Below, one piece after another: positions 60,671 to 64,000 of a DNA stretch of 64,000 nucleotides. A model generated the notes under the pieces. That model saw nothing but the letters and a program-made list of their open reading frames with translations, searched no databases and was not told the DNA's origin. Source of the DNA: Hydractinia symbiolongicarpus (Eukaryota; Cnidaria; Hydrozoa; Anthoathecata; Hydractiniidae); the NCBI RefSeq assembly GCF_029227915.1, contig NC_079879.1, forward strand, positions 10,726,001 to 10,790,000, read 5' to 3'. How positions within the stretch are numbered: position 1 is the first letter of the stretch; the number at the start of each line of letters is the position of its first letter. Both the position numbers and the translations under genes were made by a program.

Positions 60671-63600
60671 GGCTGTTGTTGTTTTTTGTTATGTCTTGTC
60701 TTTTATTTTACAACTACATGAAACACTTGTGTCTAGTTCAAGGAAATCATGCTGTTCATATTTTTTTGCCGGTCTTACTTTCAATGAAGATTTTAGAGGA
60801 GTTTTTTTATTCCTTTAGAGGAGTTAAAGTGAGATTAGAACTTTAAAGGAGACATTGGTGAGCTTTTATAGGAGTCATTCAGAAATGATTACCTTTATAT
60901 AACCTTAAAATATCTTTATATAAAGAGAAATCGTTTGATGCCTTAAACTTTTTAACTTTTTTTCTTATACTTACAGAGAAAGATTTTCAATCTTATCAGT
61001 CGAGACATTTCTAAAAATTATTTCTCAATTCTTTTTTTTCTCGTTATTTTTCTAAAAAATAAAGAAAACTATTTCCAGACTGCCTATGTTGGTTTGTTTA
61101 TTATTATTCTTTGTTGTTATTATTTCCTCTAGTTCTCAACCCCATTCATCCCTTTAAGAGTGATAAGGTAGACATCGTATTGCAACAAAACTAATAGCAC
61201 ATTGGACGATAATGGCATTAAAAAAATTTGCAAAATAAAGTCATCACATATTTTCGAGCCCAGAATGTAAACTTTGAATAATAAAAACTGTTTTAACCAT
61301 TTAACATTCATAAAATTAGTTGTCAGTCACATAAAAAATCTAATATGATTTGTGAAATATTCAAAAAAAAACTTTTGTTGGCTAAGTTTTATTTCCGACC
61401 ACCTGTTAACCGATAAGTCACAATAAAAACAGACGTGATAAAAAAAGCTGTTCAGGCCTAAGGGCGTTGCACCCCTTCGGCCTGAACAGCTTTAAAACAG
61501 ATAACTTCGCTGGCACTTATATGAGACATTTAAGAAAGTAAGTAAAAAAGGACATAAATAACATCTTGAAGAGACAGTGAAAGTTATAAACAGGATAATA
61601 TATGCAATGTGCACGTTGTCCTCTCATGACCTATAAAAAAATACTCACTTTAAAAAACTTAAGGCATGCACAGTTTATTAGAAAACTAACTTTTAGGTTA
61701 GGGAAACAGTGAAGACATTTAAATATAAAGGTAACATTTTTGTGGTTGTTTTGTTGAACGACAATGACTTTTCCCTTTTTTATTATTATTACTATTATTT
61801 ACCAAGGTTATCCTCTTCAGTTCCTAGTGTTTTCAATGAAGGTCCAGAGAAGAAAATCCTAGTGCATTCAAAGCTTCCTTTAGAGCTACGTAAGGCGTGC
61901 AAGAACAACTGCCGCTTAAATCGTCTAAGATATCAATTCTATTCTCATGCTGAAACGTTAAGCAGAAAGTATTGATTCAAACTTTTAAAGTCTCTAGCAT
62001 GACTGAAGGCCACCGGTAGTTTCTAGTGTGATTGAAAAAGTTTATTTTGTTTTAAGTAAACCATTTTCAAATTAAGAACTACACCCTATATGTAAAGATT
62101 AAGAAATCCTAGTGTTTTTTGTTGTTGTTATTGTTTGCTGCTCCTCTACTGTTTATTTTGTTTTTGTTGTCATAGTTACTGTTGTTAGTGATTTTTTATT
62201 ATTATTTTTTGTGGTTATAGATGTTGTTATGTTTATATTTATGTTATTATTATTATTATTTCTATCGTAATGTTGTGGTCAACTCCAGGGATGTGCAAAA
62301 ATATGATGCAAAAATGCAAAAAATATTTTATTGCAAGTGCAAAAATTGATGTAGCATTAAATAAGAACAAACACACAATTTTTACAGATATATATTGTCC
62401 CTTCAGCTCCTTCTTGTCTTTTAGACGCCTCTATCTCAATCGTTAGTGCAAAGTAGATATAAACTACTTCTTATGATGTTCAATTTTTAATTTTGCTAAA
62501 TATTGACCTGATATGATGATGTAATTTGAACACGGAATATTATATGTGTGAATCATACGTGGTTAAAACTAACTACAACATTACTCCTCCCCTATTGATA
62601 TTGTCACGAGAAGATATTAATTATTGTCATTTGTGGAAAAGAAATGATATGTCATATCCATTACTAGAAAATAAACAAATTTCTTGAAGGTACTTTTAAA
62701 TGTTAGAAAAATAAAAAATTTGATACCATAGGACGGAATTCATATCAAATTTGTACCTATCCTGCTTATTTGTACTGAATTTAAAGAAATTATATATTCT
62801 TTGCGGAAATTATCTTCACGTTACACGACGTTCGCAGTTCTTTTGATATTCTACAAATTTTAAATTGCCTACTGTGATATTAAATTCAAAAAATTGTATC
62901 TGCTTGTTTGTGGCAAAACATAGACCTGGTAAAGTTGTTTTGTTCTTAAACTCCATGTCTTTCTTCAAAAAAATGCATAAGTGCTTTTAAAATCAGTATT
63001 GTATCTTAAAATTAAAAAAGACTTTTTCTGGATGCAAATATCATAGTGAGTATCGAATGTAGTGTGCAAAGAAACAAAAAATGGGAAAAGAAATTGATCT
63101 AACGTATAACATTTCCATTTCATAACTTCGCAGCCAAGAATTGAACCAAACATTTACCAATTCGTTCGTGGTGTGAATATATTTAGTGTAGTGAACGTGC
63201 CAACACCTTAATGTTTTGTTTAGAAATTTAACTTGGGTACTCAATTAGAGGTGCCTATCAAGAGGTTCTCTGAAGGCTGTTTTTTTAACAACCTTCTTTT
63301 TAATTTAGTTTTTTACGGTTTAAAAAAATTTAGCGTATAAGATTAAAAAGTATTATACCAGAATGCTCACATTGAAATATTTAAACTTGAAATTTAAATT
63401 GCAGAACTCGTTAAACTTTTTTACTCTGAAAATAAATTTCATTTGACTATCGATTACAACATTCTATTCTACAGATTGGCAAGAACTTCGCGGATATTTT
63501 TTATTAACTGCGAGGTTGTTTGACCTAAAACTAATTTTAGCTTTTGATGTTGATGCGCTGACTTAACTTTTACTCACCGTGGAAATTCATCTTCTTGTTA

Positions 63601-64000
63601 TTAACGAGTCACCTTTGTTCTTCTGTCAGATCGCATTGAAAGCCTACGTCATACAAAATTTGTTTGTTTATCAAAAACTTGTTATTGAGTTAGCATGATT
63701 GCATTTAGTATATAATATAATTTCCGGACTATTTGACGAGCAGACACACTCTCCAGTGCGGTTTTAGGTAAATGTCATTTTCAATATGACCTCCCATGCA
63801 AGACTTGTGCATGGTGAAGAAACCTTGATAGGAAGGAATATATCTTTGTGAAATTAAAAATTTTTATTATGAATTGTAGAAAACAAACACCTTTTCAATT
63901 GAACGCAATTACAAATAATTGAGGATTCTAAAATTGCAAGATGGCCCGTTTTTGTTTACTAAAGGTCACTCGTAGAATAGCATTCTGAAAAGTTTTCCTC
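60671..64000. other. intergenic AT-rich sequence with one strong hairpin
   Basis: No gene recognised. Contains the hairpin at 61444-61493 and TTATTA-rich simple tracts near 61780-61800 and 62140-62260. A frame at 61803-61975 (ending HAETLSRKY) is unassigned. Confidence 0.4.
61444..61493. repeat. strong foldback hairpin
   Basis: AAAGCTGTTCAGGCC (61444-61458) is perfectly complementary to GGCCTGAACAGCTTT (61479-61493). Inside, after one mismatch, AAGGG pairs with CCCTT around an 8-base loop. This is a 20-pair stem with one mismatch, GC-rich in an AT-rich setting, so it is unlikely by chance. It may be a tiny foldback element or a transcribed hairpin. Confidence 0.7.

Noticed and set aside
60109-60846. 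Long Phe/Cys/Val/Leu-rich ORFs of 245, 187 and 143 codons
   Set aside because: They are three-frame translations of the TTTTG microsatellite.
61709-61975. 88-codon ORF ending HAETLSRKY
   Set aside because: The last 57 codons look mildly coding-like, but no domain, start or splice partner was found.

Overview
The window is eukaryotic and almost certainly from an invertebrate animal. It is AT-rich with sparse genes, and its genes have GT-AG introns that join in a consistent reading frame. It is littered with DIRS-type retroelement debris, small inverted-repeat elements and a tRNA-like relic. Secreted multi-VWA/FAS1 matrix-type proteins, a DIRS remnant and a SAP/SWIM/YqaJ transposon relic together make a cnidarian, perhaps a hydrozoan, my best guess. 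That assignment is inference.

Region 1 (1-9770) is intergenic, with a GTGTCCG-type repeat cluster, a dispersed repeat and a tRNA-like relic. Region 2 (9771-36765, + strand) is one giant gene that I reconstruct from 30 coding exons. The exon lengths sum to 14,388 nt with consistent phases, giving 4,795 residues. The product has a signal peptide, 22 von Willebrand factor A (VWA) domains, a helical linker and two C-terminal fasciclin (FAS1) domains, and no visible membrane anchor. Its core is an array of 18 nearly identical 729-bp units (exons 17124-30110). Each unit is a 594-nt phase 1-1 exon encoding one complete VWA module plus a 135-bp intron. I found only about 15 single-base departures over about 13 kb, and the introns are as conserved as the exons. 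The array is much richer in GC than its surroundings, including its sister VWA exon, which suggests ongoing unequal exchange or gene conversion.

Region 3 (36766-56344) holds two convergent paralogous genes for small secreted cysteine-rich proteins with an IGFBP-like CxCC..C motif (40296-43361 on + and 54571-56344 on -). They share a four-exon structure with intron phases 1, 1, 2. Between them lie 11 kb of transposon debris: an inverted-repeat element family with 9-bp target duplications, a DIRS-like retroelement remnant, a SAP/SWIM/YqaJ fragment and a GGGGCGTTTA inverted-repeat element. Region 4 (56345-64000) has no convincing gene. It holds a possible PSI-like exon relic, a TTTTG microsatellite and a strong hairpin.

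The standout is the homogenised VWA exon array. Its symmetric phases allow the number of VWA modules to change by whole units, by recombination or by exon skipping, without breaking the frame.
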